Source: Arabidopsis thaliana
Taxonomy: Eukaryota > Streptophyta > Magnoliopsida > Brassicales > Brassicaceae
DNA length: 64,000 nucleotides
Assembly: GCF_000001735.4 (NCBI RefSeq)
Contig: NC_003076.8
Coordinates: forward strand, 23,315,835-23,379,834
Direction: 5' to 3'
Positions 1 to 12,400 of the stretch are shown piece by piece. The notes beneath the pieces are model-generated. The model did no database searches, was not told where the DNA came from, and worked only from the letters and a program-made list of their open reading frames with translations. The position numbers and the translations under genes were made by a program. Positions within the stretch are counted from its first letter, which is position 1. Each line of letters opens with the position of its first letter.

Positions 1-1849
1 GGGCTGCTTCAAGTCTAAAAGAGATTTTCCATCATACTCTATGACTAGGTTCCAGTTTTCATATGCTTTCTTCACCAGCCCCTCAACATATACCTTTAGA
101 ACACAGAAGTGAAAGAAAGAATCAAATTTGATAACTCTCTTCTTTAAGTGGATTCAAAAGAAGATGGTGAATCATAGCTAATAAACTTTTAATAGAAGAT
201 AGTGAATCTTAACTTAAACTAAACTATAACTTGCAGCAAAGCAAAGAATGTTGTTATAAGTTAAGCAACATGGAGCAAACCTTTTGGCTATCAGTAAGTG
301 AATCAGCAGAGAAGTATTGATCTCCAGAAATAAGGCCGCTTAGCTCATAGATATTATTGAACACAACACCGACATTCCTTGAATCCTCAGCATAGTAGAT
401 ATAAAGCTTGCTGCTCTGGACACACGTCTTTGCGTGCTCTACTAGTGCATCCCACATTTTGTTTGACATGCCGCTTCCAAGAATCTAGATAAAAACGGAT
501 AAAGATAAATTAGCCATGAACAATCTCTTTCAAGAGTAAAAACTTGACATAATAAGCACTTACAGTACGTAATTTTGGAGAATCCTTGACCATTACTCTC
601 AGAAAATCTTCTACAGTGTTTATTCCTTCAGCAGTAAGCTTTTTATGGAATGCCCCATCCTTGCCGATCTTGTCCAATCTCCACACATCATCATTCAGAG
701 CAGGTGGATAATGCTTCTTGTACACTGCACATAAAAGAAATGTGCATCAAACTAAAAGAAGTAAACACCAGATGGTACAGTGAGAAGAAAAGGGGAGCTT
801 TTAAGACCATACATTCGCCCCTGTGATCCTTAACAACAAAAGCTTCCGTCTTGGCCTCACGGATACGCATGCCATCACAACACCCAGAAACCACCCGTAA
901 ACCAAGTCGGAACTTCCGACTTCGAATCCAACTCGAATTATCCGTGAAAACTAGCTCGCCCAAAGTTCCAACCCCTTCCTTGAGTGTAACATACACTTCT
1001 CCAGTCAGCAACGGTCTCTTTCCTGAACGCTCTTTTACAACATGGCTTTCAAATTCTTCTTGTGTCCAGTCTTCATCATCTTCAGTGTTAAAGTCACCCT
1101 CAAGCACAACAATGTGAAGCTTTGCCGAAGCCTCTGGACCATATACCACAGCACGGCCAGTGTTTGCATCAATCAAGACAACATGAATCACAGCACCTTG
1201 CTCTCCTTCTACTTTCCCCCCAGTGAATAACGGGAGAGATAACCTAGATTTGAAGTGCAACTGTAACTTCCGACCATCCGGACCTTCAATTCGCTTTGGA
1301 GAAGAGCCCGAACTGCAAAGGAATAATAAACCTCAGGAAACCATTATCTAACGTCACGAGCCATTAAGATATATAATGAGAAATTTGTATTCTACCTTCC
1401 AGTAAGCCTAGCAGGGCCTAGTTTTGCTAAAGCACGTTCCAGTTCCTCGCTGACCTGCTCAGCAACAATCCCATATTAAGGCTTGAAACAAAGGACAGCT
1501 AATATCTAAGCAAAGGCTACAAACATACAACTCCAAGCACAAGAAGCAGACAAAGATTGAGCTCAACAAAAGCAAGAGAGAGAACTTACAACTCGGCGGA
1601 GAATAGGTTCCAAAGAGGAGCAAAGCTTCTGCAAACTATCTACTTTCAGAGCCTCAACAATCACACTGGTGCAAACCAAAAGATAACCAAAGTCAGAGAT
1701 TTTTGTAGAAACAGTTGTATATATTTTCAGTAAGAAGAACTAGTGAATTACCTAGCAAAAGCAGGGCGTTTTCGCTCAGGCTGATCATCATCGTTCCCAT
1801 CCAAATTCCTCTTGGCTCTATTCATATTATTATTACCACTATCCATCAT
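1..1849 (-). CDS. CBP60B: CBP60-family calmodulin-binding transcription factor, N-terminal part (cut by window edge)
   Basis: Seven exons join in frame: 1849-1752, 1665-1590, 1454-1396, 1312-813, 724-564, 484-281 and 93-1, giving about 397 residues before the window ends. The start is the first of two adjacent ATGs. The protein opens with an Asn-rich segment and a basic cluster (ERKRPAF) that could be a nuclear signal. It then has the CBP60 hallmarks [40 protein letters not shown] and [20 protein letters not shown]. These blocks cover the conserved DNA-binding core. In this family calmodulin binding usually maps to a terminal segment, so in this member it may lie outside the window. CBP60 proteins act in the nucleus on defence and salicylate genes. 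The exact paralogue (B rather than C or D) rests on remembered gene order (AT5G57580). Family assignment is near certain. Confidence 0.93.
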
Positions 1850-2758
1850 CTACCTTTGCATTCTCCTCCCCAAAAAAAACCTAGATCTACAAAACACAAA
1901 CGCTACACAATTCAATCTTAAACAGCACAAAAGTCTATAAAATCAAAACCCACAAAAACAAACTCGAGAATGACTCGCTTTACTTGAAAACAAAAACCCT
2001 AAATCAAGAAATTGAATCTGAAAACCAAAACCCACGTCGGAGACTACAGAAGACTTCTCGGTGACCAATTGAAGAACCAAATCAACGACAGAGAGACATA
2101 AGTAAGAGGAAAGTACCAGTTAATCGGAGACCGAGAAATCAGAGAGTGTCTCGCCGATTAAAAGCCACCGGCGTTGAATTGGAACAATGATTAGTAGTGA
2201 ATAGAGAATTGGAGTTTTGATGATAGTATAGTATCTCTTTGTTTTGAGTCGTCGCAGTTTTGGGTTAATCGGTCAACTGTGGCGACTCATTGAGCTTCTC
2301 CAGTGCTTGTAGTGGGATTTAATCACCTGTGTTAAGGTTTACGTGTTTTTATTTTATCGTGGTCTGCTATGATTGTCGTTTTTAGTTAAAAACTAACGTC
2401 TGCTAGGGCCCACTAAGAGAAACAGTGGTCATTAGTCTTTGTCCGATGAATCTCAGCCGTAGATCCATGTAGGACTCATCTTTACACTTTAAGGCAACTT
2501 TTTACTTCATCAAAAGAATTATTACAGAATATTTTTCTTTTTTGTCTATTAGTATGAAACTGATCTTGCATTAAATTTGGTGTCCGATATCTTTATACTA
2601 ATTTCCATAAACCGATAGATCTCGTGAAGGGAAAAAAAGAAAAGAAAAGAATTCCATAGATCTACCTACCAATAGAAAATTCAGATTCCATATGTCATTA
2701 AAATATGCAACAGATACAGAGATGACAACAAAATAAGCTGGAGAGAGAGTTTTGGGTT
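1850..2758. other. Intergenic: CBP60 leader/promoter and BIO3-BIO1 3' flank
   Basis: No supported gene. About 1850-2200 is probably the CBP60 5' leader, read on the minus strand, and 2200-2500 its promoter. The AT-rich stretch 2500-2758 is the likely 3' UTR and polyadenylation region of the upstream minus-strand biotin gene. The two genes are head-to-tail on the same strand. Confidence 0.5.
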
Positions 2759-5700
2759 TCATGTTCTATTGAATTCTCCGAGCCTTTTGTAGAGCTTCGT
2801 GAGCAACCGGCGGCAAATTTCCGGCGAGGTGCAAGGGCCACACATGAGATAGATAACGTTTCCAAGAGGCCGGGTAAAGATACCGTCTTCCCGAAGCATT
2901 ATTAGAAGAGACTTTGCATACAACGAAGCATACCTGAAACACGCAGAGAAATTGTACCAAAGTTTGTGTTCAAGACATTTTGTCTAATGGTGACAATTCA
3001 AGAGAACAAATATTATGTTACTTGAGAAGATTACCCTGAATTGGAAGCATCTGCTTTTAGTTCTAGAGCGAAAAGGGTTCCTATTACAACCACCCTTTGA
3101 ACCGCAGAGTGAGATGATATTTGTTGCACCAGTTCTTCGTCCCACAGCTGCAAATTTTAAAGGATTAATTGATACCAAGAGTAATGGCTGATTTTGTTAT
3201 TGATTGCAACATACTGGTCTACGAATCTGGACTCGCGTATACTATAAAGATGAAGAGCATGTTTAGTTGTACTAATACCTCTCTTAAAGTTTTTCCTTGT
3301 GAAGTGATGTTGTGGTTAGTCTCTGGATCTTTGAACCATTGGATGGCTTTGGCGGCTGTTGCGCAACCCATAGCATGAGCTGAGTATGAGTGACCATGAA
3401 GCAAGGCTTTAAGCTACAACCAAGTAAGGAAAATTAGATGGCTTCAAGCGGTGTCAGAAATGCTTGAATATGGTTTTGATACTACTTTCACTTTACCTTA
3501 GAATCTCCAGAAAATGAATCGAATACAGCATCTGTGGCAAGAGTGACAGCCAAAGGAACCATTCCACCAGTCAACAATTTGGCAAAGCACGCTATGTCCG
3601 GTTTGCAACCGAGAAGTTCAGTAGTAGTCTTGGTAAAATTACGGTAATTTGTTAGCAGAACGTAAATAGAATGTAGTAACAGAAATATATCAAAAGATTA
3701 CATTAATTACTACCTCTACTCCAAGACGCCAGAATCCTGTGAACACTTCATCGAAAATGACTGGAATTTTTCTATTCCGGCACTCATTCACCAAAACTCG
3801 TTGGAAAAGCGGATCAACCATATGCATTCCCCCAGCACCATGAATTACTGCAGATAAAACCGCCAACTTAATAAAAGAGTAGTTTGCATATAGCAATCTA
3901 GCTAGATAAACCAAGGATGCTAAACTTACTGAATATAGTTAAGTTACATACGTAAACTATGTGAAGTCATACTGGCGAGTGTACCTGGTTCTATTATCAG
4001 TGCTCCAACATGGGCAGATTGCCTAACTCCAGAATGCTCTTGTAAATGCTTCGATAAATAGGCCGAATATATTCTTGCAAGAGTTGATGCGTCTCTACTC
4101 TTGTCAAAAATCTCATCACGGCTGGTGAAGGCTGTAAGAGTTTGGGAATACTAAATCATGCAACTAAAGGAAATGTACCGGAGGATATCAGAGAGATGGG
4201 AAAGGATGCTATTTACTTCCATATTCTGGGGCTATTTCAGAAAAACTTTCAGGGAGGGAGATATTCCAGGATCCATTGGAGAGAAAGACAGTAGGAGGAT
4301 CCAGAAACAAGCCTCTTCCAGTATACCTACAATCCAAAAATAGATTTGAGCCTAACTAAAGGACAAGCTGAATAACATGATAAAGAATGCTTGCTCAAGA
4401 CAATTTGGGAAGATGTGAAAAAGGGCTGATTTATCCCTAAGGGATGACAACCCATCTAAGCAACACTAAGGGTTTGTTGCTATGCAAATGATGAATTAGT
4501 GCAGGAGATGCAAATGATCCAAGAATGGTTAAATCAGAAGATGAATGTTGGAAACAAAATTCTCCAGAAATGGCAAACAAATGAAAAGGTTCCCTACCAC
4601 GGCTGCTGGAGAAAGCCTGTATAAGGTGATGGTGCTTGTGCTTCCATTGCTCCTAAAGTATCTCCATGGTAAGACCCCCGAAGAGCTATGACCTAAGATA
4701 TAACACACATCAAATTTTCGCATTAGAACCTTTACCGCAAATGACAAAATTAGATAGATGAAGATACTCTTGCATATGAAAAATGATGATCAGCTAGGAA
4801 CTTGCATTGCATATTAGTAAGCAGCAAAGTGGAAAACAAATGTTCAATACCAGGTACAACGAAGTGTCAAAGTATCATTGAGCATTAGCAAGATAATTGT
4901 ACCTTAACCACAATATGCTTTTCCTCTTCTGTAGCCTCGCAAAAATTATGATCGACACAAAACTTACGAAATGCCATCTTCAAGGCAATTTCGATTGCTG
5001 TGGATCCATTATCCGAGAAGTATACTCGAGAAGCCCAGCCTGCATGCATAAAATAATTAACCATCCCCCAATGTTTGAAAATTAAACAATGTGACAGAGC
5101 AAGTTTAGAAACCTTTTCCCACTCCATCTAATAACAGCTCAGCGCACTTCAAGGCAGGTTCATATACATTCTCAGGGAACATAACATGCCCAAACCTAGC
5201 AGCAGTGTAACCCATTTCTCTAGCAAGCTCAGCCTGAAACAGCCTAAACAAAATTTCAAAATAAACTTCAGAAGATTCATCACAAAGAGAGGTAAGCATT
5301 AAAATCTATGACATAATAATGCACGTGGAACTGATATTTGTCATAAAACTGGGAAATAATGGGCACAGATGACCTGGAAAGTAGGATCTGGCCCCTGTGT
5401 CCACCAGCTTGCACAAGCATCAAATTGCTGGCTAAGAGAACTGTTATCGGAAGCCTAAAAATGATGACAGAAGATAGTTCCATTAGATATGAGAAACCAT
5501 AGAGTTATGCCTTCCAGGTAATCAGAATGCATATGACCAGACAAACCTTGTATATTGAGAAATTTTCACCACATCGGGAGTCTATAACCGTCACAGTTTC
5601 TTGATGCACAAGTTTATGCTGAGTAAATGGCCACCAGAAAACCTCTCCTGCTAGCTTAGCCATGCCATTTAATCTTTCCAATCTCTCCAAATTAGCTAAC

Positions 5701-6853
5701 ACCATTGTTTCTTTCAAAGCTTTGAAAACACCATCGGATTCGACAAACCATTCAATAAGATCATCTGAAGGGTCCTTGGGAACAGGCGGAAGCACAAGCA
5801 CCGGCACCCTACCAACCAGAATCCGAATACGAAAAGTTAAACTATGAGCTCGCTCCTAATAAAAAACACACAGGAATCGAAAGCACATAAACTGATAAAG
5901 CCACTGAAAAATTACTTATTCCTTAGATATGAAGTTAATGGAACTTCATTAACAAGGCCATGATCTTCAAAAACAACAGCAGCAATATCATATCCTCGAA
6001 GTTTTAAACTCTCGTAAGCTGCAATAGTCCCTGAGATACCACCAAGCCGCCCATCTCCAACAAGAATTCCAGGTAATCTAAAAGGCCTGATTACAGATAT
6101 ACAATACACAACCATAAGTAAGAGATAAATCAAATTCGATATCCAAGTAGAAGATAAGTGTTACCTGTAGAGGTCGCATTGAAGAGTTCCCGACGGACCA
6201 GGACTAGCAACTCCACCGGCAGTCTCCACCAAACATAGTAAATCCGATTTCTCGCTTTTAACTCCACATTCCATCTCTTCCTTCAAACACTTTTCAATCA
6301 TCTGTAACACGACGGAGTCCTCGACCGTCGCGTTTTCTCTCTCCGCAGCTAAATGCGGAGATATAGCTGCTTCCCAAGCATACAACGTCTTGCATAAAAG
6401 TTCCGGTGCTCCAGTGACGGTTTTCTCATCCCGGAAATTCAAAGAGCACATCCCACTCTCGCTGACTTCAACATTCAATCCCAGAGATTTTGCGGCGGGG
6501 AGTGAAGAATGGAGGACAGAGTTGGAGATTGAAATAGGGATTTGGCGACGGAGGGAGAGGGAATCGAGCTTGGAGAAGACGAAACGAGAATCGGAATCGG
6601 AAGGGAAGCCGGTCTGAATAGGTTTCAAATAGAGGAGTTTTGTGGCGGAAGATGAAGGTTGCTGGAGGAGGAAAGAGGCGGCGATGCCTGTAGAGACGAG
6701 GGTTTTGCCGAGAGAAGTGTTGGCTGACCAAATTAAGTAGGTAGGGTGGTTGAGTGGTAAATGGAAAGGAGAAACAGAGGTGGATTTGAATCGAATGCGG
6801 TGGCGTAAGTGCCGGAGACGGTGGCGGATAAGAGTGGCGGTTACGGGTATCAT
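2759..6853 (-). CDS. BIO3-BIO1: Bifunctional dethiobiotin synthetase / diaminopelargonate (DAPA) aminotransferase
   Basis: Fourteen exons stay in frame and give about 830 residues: 6853-6165, 6077-5916, 5808-5547, 5454-5374, 5233-5113, 5039-4903, 4692-4598, 4326-4217, 4131-3985, 3847-3714, 3628-3497, 3413-3279, 3147-3035, 2933-2759. The basic, Ser-rich N-terminus suggests mitochondrial import. The N-terminal third is dethiobiotin synthetase (BioD type), with the P-loop-like SANTSLGKTLVSTGI, KPIQTG and ETAGGVASPGPSG. From about residue 300 it is a class III PLP aminotransferase (BioA type), with VFWWPFTQHK, FSDNGSTAIEIALKMAF, VIFDEVFTGFWR and the PLP lysine in FAKLLTGG (about residue 663). Together they make dethiobiotin from KAPA. 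The fused and bicistronic splice forms are published knowledge for this locus, not something the DNA proves. An internal ATG at 5705 lies where a separate BIO1 reading frame could begin. Confidence 0.95.
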
Positions 6854-7064
6854 TGTTGGTAGGTGGGATGTGATAGTGAAGTGGCGGAGAGAGAGAGGAG
6901 TGTTTAGCTCGAAACTCGAAAGAGTCGTTGTGGTTTGGAGGGTAAATTTGGAATCTAGTTATTTACTACTTTTTTGTCTCGCGGATCTCCTAATACTAAT
7001 GGGCCTGGACTTAGATTAGTAGGCTGGCCAATATTTATAAATGTTCTACTTAGGTGTTAAAATG

Positions 7065-7498
7065 GGGAAAAATTATCATTTAAATCATCATTTCATCATT
7101 TTCGTTGGTTTAAATCATGAATTATGGACGTGGTGAATTAAATTTTCTATTTTCTATTAACTTTCAATTAAATCACAAATTCTCGTTGACTAAGCCAATT
7201 GAAGCACAAATTCTTACTTTTTTTACGCCATTAGTCGACCTTAAGACGAGAAATTACTTTGTATTCGAAGAAGAAGAGAAAATCCGAAGAAGATGAGAGA
7301 TTCCAAAGAAAAAAGAAACAAAATCAAAAAATTTGATTAGAAGGATTTTTAAAAATGTGCCTTAATTAGCTTAGTCAACGAAAATTCGTGATTAAATTGA
7401 AAGTCAACATAAACTTGAAGGTTTAAATCACCAAGTCCAGAGTTTATGCTTTAAACCAACGAAAATGGTAAAGTGATGATTTAAATGACATTTTTCCC
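7065..7498. mobile_element. Non-autonomous fold-back / Mutator-like element with ~155-bp terminal inverted repeats
   Basis: The left arm (about 7065-7221) and the right arm (about 7343-7498) are imperfect inverted repeats along their whole length. Both ends begin GGGAAAAAT then TCATTTAAATCATCA, and the arms also share ATTTTCGTTGGTTTAAA, AACTTTCAAT and CGTTGACTAAGC. Roughly 120 bp of purine-rich sequence separates them. GTTAAAAT occurs directly outside both ends. A 9-bp target duplication with one mismatch would fit a MULE; an 8-bp one would leave the ends off by one base. There is no transposase frame, so it is a MITE-like passenger. The right edge may be off by one or two bases. Confidence 0.75.
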
Positions 7499-8812
7499 GT
7501 TAAAATTGAGTGTATTAGGCAGTTTAGGAGAATGTGTATAAAATGTTCTTTATTGACCAGCAATTGTGAATGTGATTAATGTTTTCTGTATAAGTAAACT
7601 CATCTTGCTTATAAGGTACTTTGTTGTTCTTGTATTACTGCATATACTATGTTTCAAGCTAAGAGCCTATCTTCCCTTAACTCTTATGATCCTCTTTTTT
7701 TAGGAAATGAAATCAAAGTTTGTTTACATTTTGAGTTTGTAGTTCTTATAAGATACACTATAGCCTATGGAAGTTTTACAAGATTCTTTTACCTTTGTGA
7801 GAAAATGGCAAAAGAAATGATGAAAGTTATATTATGCATACATGATTTATTTTTCGAATGAGTTTACGTATAGTGATGGTGATGTAGTAAAAGCGAAGGA
7901 ATTCGAATCGGGCACATAAATTCTGCGAATTACTGATTGGAGATGCTTTGAAAAATGTGCCAACTGTCACTAAATGATTGGAGAGAACGTGACGCAGACG
8001 TATCTCACCTTACGTGTCGCGTGAAAGTGAAACTAAGAGCTGAGCGCGTACTCTCCGTGGGTTAAATAGCATCGACTAAACTTTGATTACTTCCTACAAT
8101 AAATAAAAAATGTGACCACTTTTTTTTACGCCATAAATGTCACCACTTAAACAAGTTACATTTACATATTTGATAAATAAATAAAAACAAGTTACATATT
8201 ATTAGTAATTTTTTTTATATATACAGTATTCTATATATATATATATATATATATAGAGAAGTGTATTTAACACAACTTTTACTAAGGTAACAATATTTTG
8301 TTTTGACCAAAAACTAATGAGTGAAATGTGAAAACAACTATAATCCCTTGAACTTATTAAAAAAATACGATATACATCACACAATCTCACAATACATAAA
8401 GTTTTTTTTATTTTAATTTGATAAACCAAAACATAAATGTTGTAAAGACATACATCTATTTTGAAATAAATATGCATATTTATATTTTAAACTATGTAGA
8501 ACAATAAAAATATTAATTAATGTAAGAATAAAGAGTTTCACATGCAAACCCTGTTTAAGTTTAATAATGAAGTATTATATACTATTTTCGAAATCTAATA
8601 CATCATTATTGCTAATTAAGATTAAGAATAATGGAGATATAAATACGGGTGAAGAACACGCGCAATTGCGGTGGGCACAAGGAATCTGCGGAGGAGGAAG
8701 AAGCATATACCCCCACCCAATCTCAATACGCCATGCCCTGGGAAGTAACAATTTTTTTATTCAACGGAAAAAACTAAAAACAAATTCAATTGAAAAATAA
8801 ACTGAGAAAGCG
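7499..8812. other. Intergenic, AT-rich, with (TA)n microsatellite
   Basis: No supported gene. It holds a (TA)n run at about 8232-8255 and an AT-rich stretch from 8080 to 8570. A 70-codon frame at 7649-7861 has no recognisable domain and AT-driven composition. A somewhat GC-richer piece at 8640-8740 lies upstream of the kinase promoter. Confidence 0.4.
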
Positions 8813-8820
8813 CCACGTGG
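8813..8820. promoter_or_regulatory. Palindromic G-box (CCACGTGG)
   Basis: A perfect CACGTG core with flanks forming an 8-bp palindrome, about 650 bp upstream of the Raf-like kinase start codon. G-boxes are bound by bZIP and bHLH factors (ABF, PIF and similar). A role in stress, ABA or light control of this kinase is inference. Confidence 0.5.
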
Positions 8821-9472
8821 ATAGCTACCTGGCGATACAGAAGCATCGCATCTTCTAGTTCTTCTTCTTCTTCTTCTTCTACCCAAATACAAAAAAAAAC
8901 AAAAATCCCCAGAAAATTTTAAAAAGATTATATTTTTATTTTATATTTTTTCCATCATCATCATCAAAATCAAAACCTCTGTCGTCGTCGCTCTTTCTCT
9001 ATTATTTCTTCCAATCTAAAATCGAAATCTTTCTTCTTTTAATTCCAATCTCCACTCTTAAATCTCTCCTGGGTTTCTCTTTATATCCCAACAAATTTCC
9101 CAATTCAGATTTCTTCTTGAGTCCATTCAAACCCGTGATTTATATAGATTACGCATTTTTAAATCGAGGGTTTCTGCAAATTCGTCTCCTTTCACCGAGA
9201 TTCTAGGTAATTGATTCAAATTTATGATCTTTTGTGTATATTGTTGTTCCTTGGATTGATTTGTTTACGCATGTCTGTGTTATCTCCAGATAAGTGCTAA
9301 TGCTTTTGTGAGAATGGAGAATCATTTCAACTGTTATTGTCAGCAAACCACTGCCAAGTTATATTGTCATCGTGGGTTTGAGATTTGGTGCGAAACTGAG
9401 AAAGACTTATCTTGGTGATTCGTACTTTGATAATAATTAATAATAATAATCAGATTGGGAGGGAGATTAGCT
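8821..9472 (+). other. Kinase 5' leader with CT-rich tract and a leader intron
   Basis: A (TTC)n/CT-rich tract at about 8858-8881 and pyrimidine-rich sequence to 9200 look like a plant 5' UTR. A leader intron fits 9207-9453, with donor CTAG|GTAATTG and acceptor AATAATCAG. The reading frame is open upstream of the ATG only from within this exon, so the ATG at 9473 is the first usable start. Confidence 0.6.
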
Positions 9473-12400
9473 ATGGATTCAGGTTCTGTGAACTCATCTG
9501 TCACTAGTCTAGTGTCGAGTTTGAACGATGAGCCGCATCGTGTTAAATTCCTGTGTAGCTTCTTAGGGAGTATATTGCCTCGTCCTCAGGATGGGAAATT
9601 GAGGTATGTTGGTGGAGAGACGAGGATTGTGAGTGTGAATAGAGATATTAGGTATGAGGAGTTGATGAGTAAGATGAGAGAGCTTTATGATGGTGCAGCA
9701 GTGTTGAAGTATCAGCAGCCTGATGAGGATCTTGATGCTTTGGTCTCGGTTGTGAATGATGATGATGTGACGAATATGATGGAGGAGTATGATAAGTTAG
9801 GTTCAGGAGATGGGTTTACTAGGCTTAGGATCTTTCTGTTTTCTACTCCTGAGCAGGATGGTTCTTTGCATTATGTGGAGCGTGATGATCAGAGGGAATC
9901 TGAGAGGAGATATGTTGATGCTCTTAATAATTTGATCGAAGGGACAGACTTTAGAAAGTTGCAGCAGTATCCTGATTCACCTCGTTTCAATCTCGTTGAT
10001 GATTTTTCGATGGTGGAACCGATGCTGAATCAGCTGAGCATTGAGACTGGTGGTGGTAGCCAGAGGGGCAACGAGATACCTACTGCGCAGTATAGTAATC
10101 TTCACCAGCTCAGGATTCCTCGTGTGGGTTCGGGGCAGATGCTTGCACAGAGGTATGGTGAAGTAGAAGGTACATGGAGTCCTTTCTATTCTCCTCGGCA
10201 CCATGGACATCATGATCCCAGAACTTTTCAGGAATTTCCATCTTCGCCTTCTTCTGCTCGTTATCGAATGCCATATGGGGAAATTCCTGATAAGGGATTG
10301 GATAGAATGCCTGAGGAGTATGTTAGGCCGCAAGCAAGTCACCATCCTTTTTACGAGCACCAGGCACACATTCCTGACAGTGTGGTGTGGGTCCCAGCTG
10401 GAGCAATGCCACCTGAGAGTAAAGGAGGGTTTCCTGGGAATGTTCTTCACGGTGGTCCAGGTGGCTATGAAGGTGGTAATGGATGCGAGAACTGTCGTGT
10501 ACCGTATCATAGGAACCATCAGCTTTTAGAGCAATCTAATATAGGCAACAATGGATTTCCACCGGTTCATTGTGCACATTGTCCACCAAACAGGGAAAGT
10601 TTCCTGCTTAACACAGACCCAAAGCCTACTCATCATGGAGCTTATCCAAATGAGACTTTTGGACCTGATAGAGGATGGATGGTTCAACAACAGGTGAATC
10701 CTAACCCTCCAAGGATTGAGGAAGGAAGGTCACATATTTCTAATGTTGGAAGACCGAACGATCATTACACTCCCGATTATCCTGTGTCGAACTATCCTCT
10801 TGGTCAACGAGCTGGACATGAAATTTCCAATGAAGGGTTTCATGATAAACCACTTGGTGGCATTCCCCTGAATTCGGCCAACCGTTCTGCTGAGGAACGT
10901 GGGTTTCATTATGGGAATAATCTCTATCCTCCAGGACCTGATAGTATCCACTCAGCAGGTCATAGCCATATGCACCACCCTCAACCAAATATTTGGCAGA
11001 ACGTTTCAAATCCTATAGCTGGCCCTCCAGGCTTGCCCATGCAAATTAATGGCACAGTCAATCAGACCGTTATCAGGAATCCGATAGAAACTGCTCCTAG
11101 GTATTCTACTGGAATGGAGAATCAAGGTGTTTTGGTTGGTTCTCCGCAAAGGATTTCAGGCTTTGATGGAATGTCCTCCCTTGGCCAGCCTTCCTACCCT
11201 AATCCCCATTTGCAAGATAGAGCCTTCCCTTTAGACCCAAATTGGGTGCCATCTGAAAACCCAACTGTACATAATGAACATCTACAGGTGCGTGAGCCTC
11301 TGCCTGGGCCATTATTACAGACAAACCTCACTGCTGCACCAATCATGCAGACACCAGTTATGCAGACATCTGTGGAAAGCAAGCTTGCTCAGGGAGGTGA
11401 ACAATTTAACTATGTTAATACTGGTATTTCAAACGGTGTTCCTTACCAAGATAAGCCTCAACCCTTAGCTGGAGGAAAGAAAGATATGGGGAACCTGGTA
11501 GAAGTTAATCCTTCTGCTGCTACTCTTGAAGGGGCAGAGCTATCAGTTGAGCGTTTGAGTTTCTTGCCTGAGTTAATGGAATCTGTGAAGAGGGCGGCAC
11601 TTGAAGGAGCTGCTGAGGTTAAAGCTCATCCAGAAGAGGCCAAAGATCAAGTGAGGCCGGAGTTGGTGGAAAATGAATCAGAGCATATGGTGAGTATTCT
11701 GAGATATTAACCTGTTACGAGGGGCTTAGGTTGTTTTCTTTTATTCTGACTTCCATTTGAAACAACTTTTTGTTTTTCAGAATGCTCAAGACGAACCTGA
11801 GATAGATTCTGATAGTGATAACCCAAACAATTTCAAGATTGAACAAACAAAGGCTGAGGCTGAAGCTAAATCCAGGGGACTACAGGTTTTTATTCTTAAA
11901 CCCGTCTTATAGAATTCTGAAACCGAACAAATTTCTAGTCCTTTTGACTTTGTTATCTTGGTTTTCACCTTCTTTATCTAGTCTATAAGAAACGATGATT
12001 TGGAGGAAATCCGAGAGTTAGGCCATGGAACATATGGATCTGTTTACCATGGAAAATGGAAAGGCTCAGATGTTGCAATAAAGAGAATAAAAGCCAGCTG
12101 CTTTGCAGGCAAACCTTCGGAAAGGGAACGTTTGGTAAAATTTCATTCCTTTATTATCAATTGAATTTAACATATTGATCAACGTTTAAGTCTAGTATAA
12201 TTCTTTTACTGCTTTTCTGCTGTTGCAGATAGAAGATTTTTGGAAAGAAGCCCTGTTATTGAGCTCATTGCATCATCCAAATGTTGTGTCGTTCTATGGG
12301 ATAGTTCGTGATGGTCCTGATGGTTCTCTAGCAACTGTCGCGGAGTTCATGGTTAACGGATCTTTGAAACAGTTCTTGCAGAAGAAGGATAGGTAAAAAA

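Noticed and set aside
7649-7861. 70-codon plus-strand frame
   Set aside because: Composition follows the AT-rich background; no domain, no splice context and no promoter signal.
9977-10519. 180-codon minus-strand frame inside the Raf-like kinase linker exon
   Set aside because: Antisense shadow of a long coding exon.
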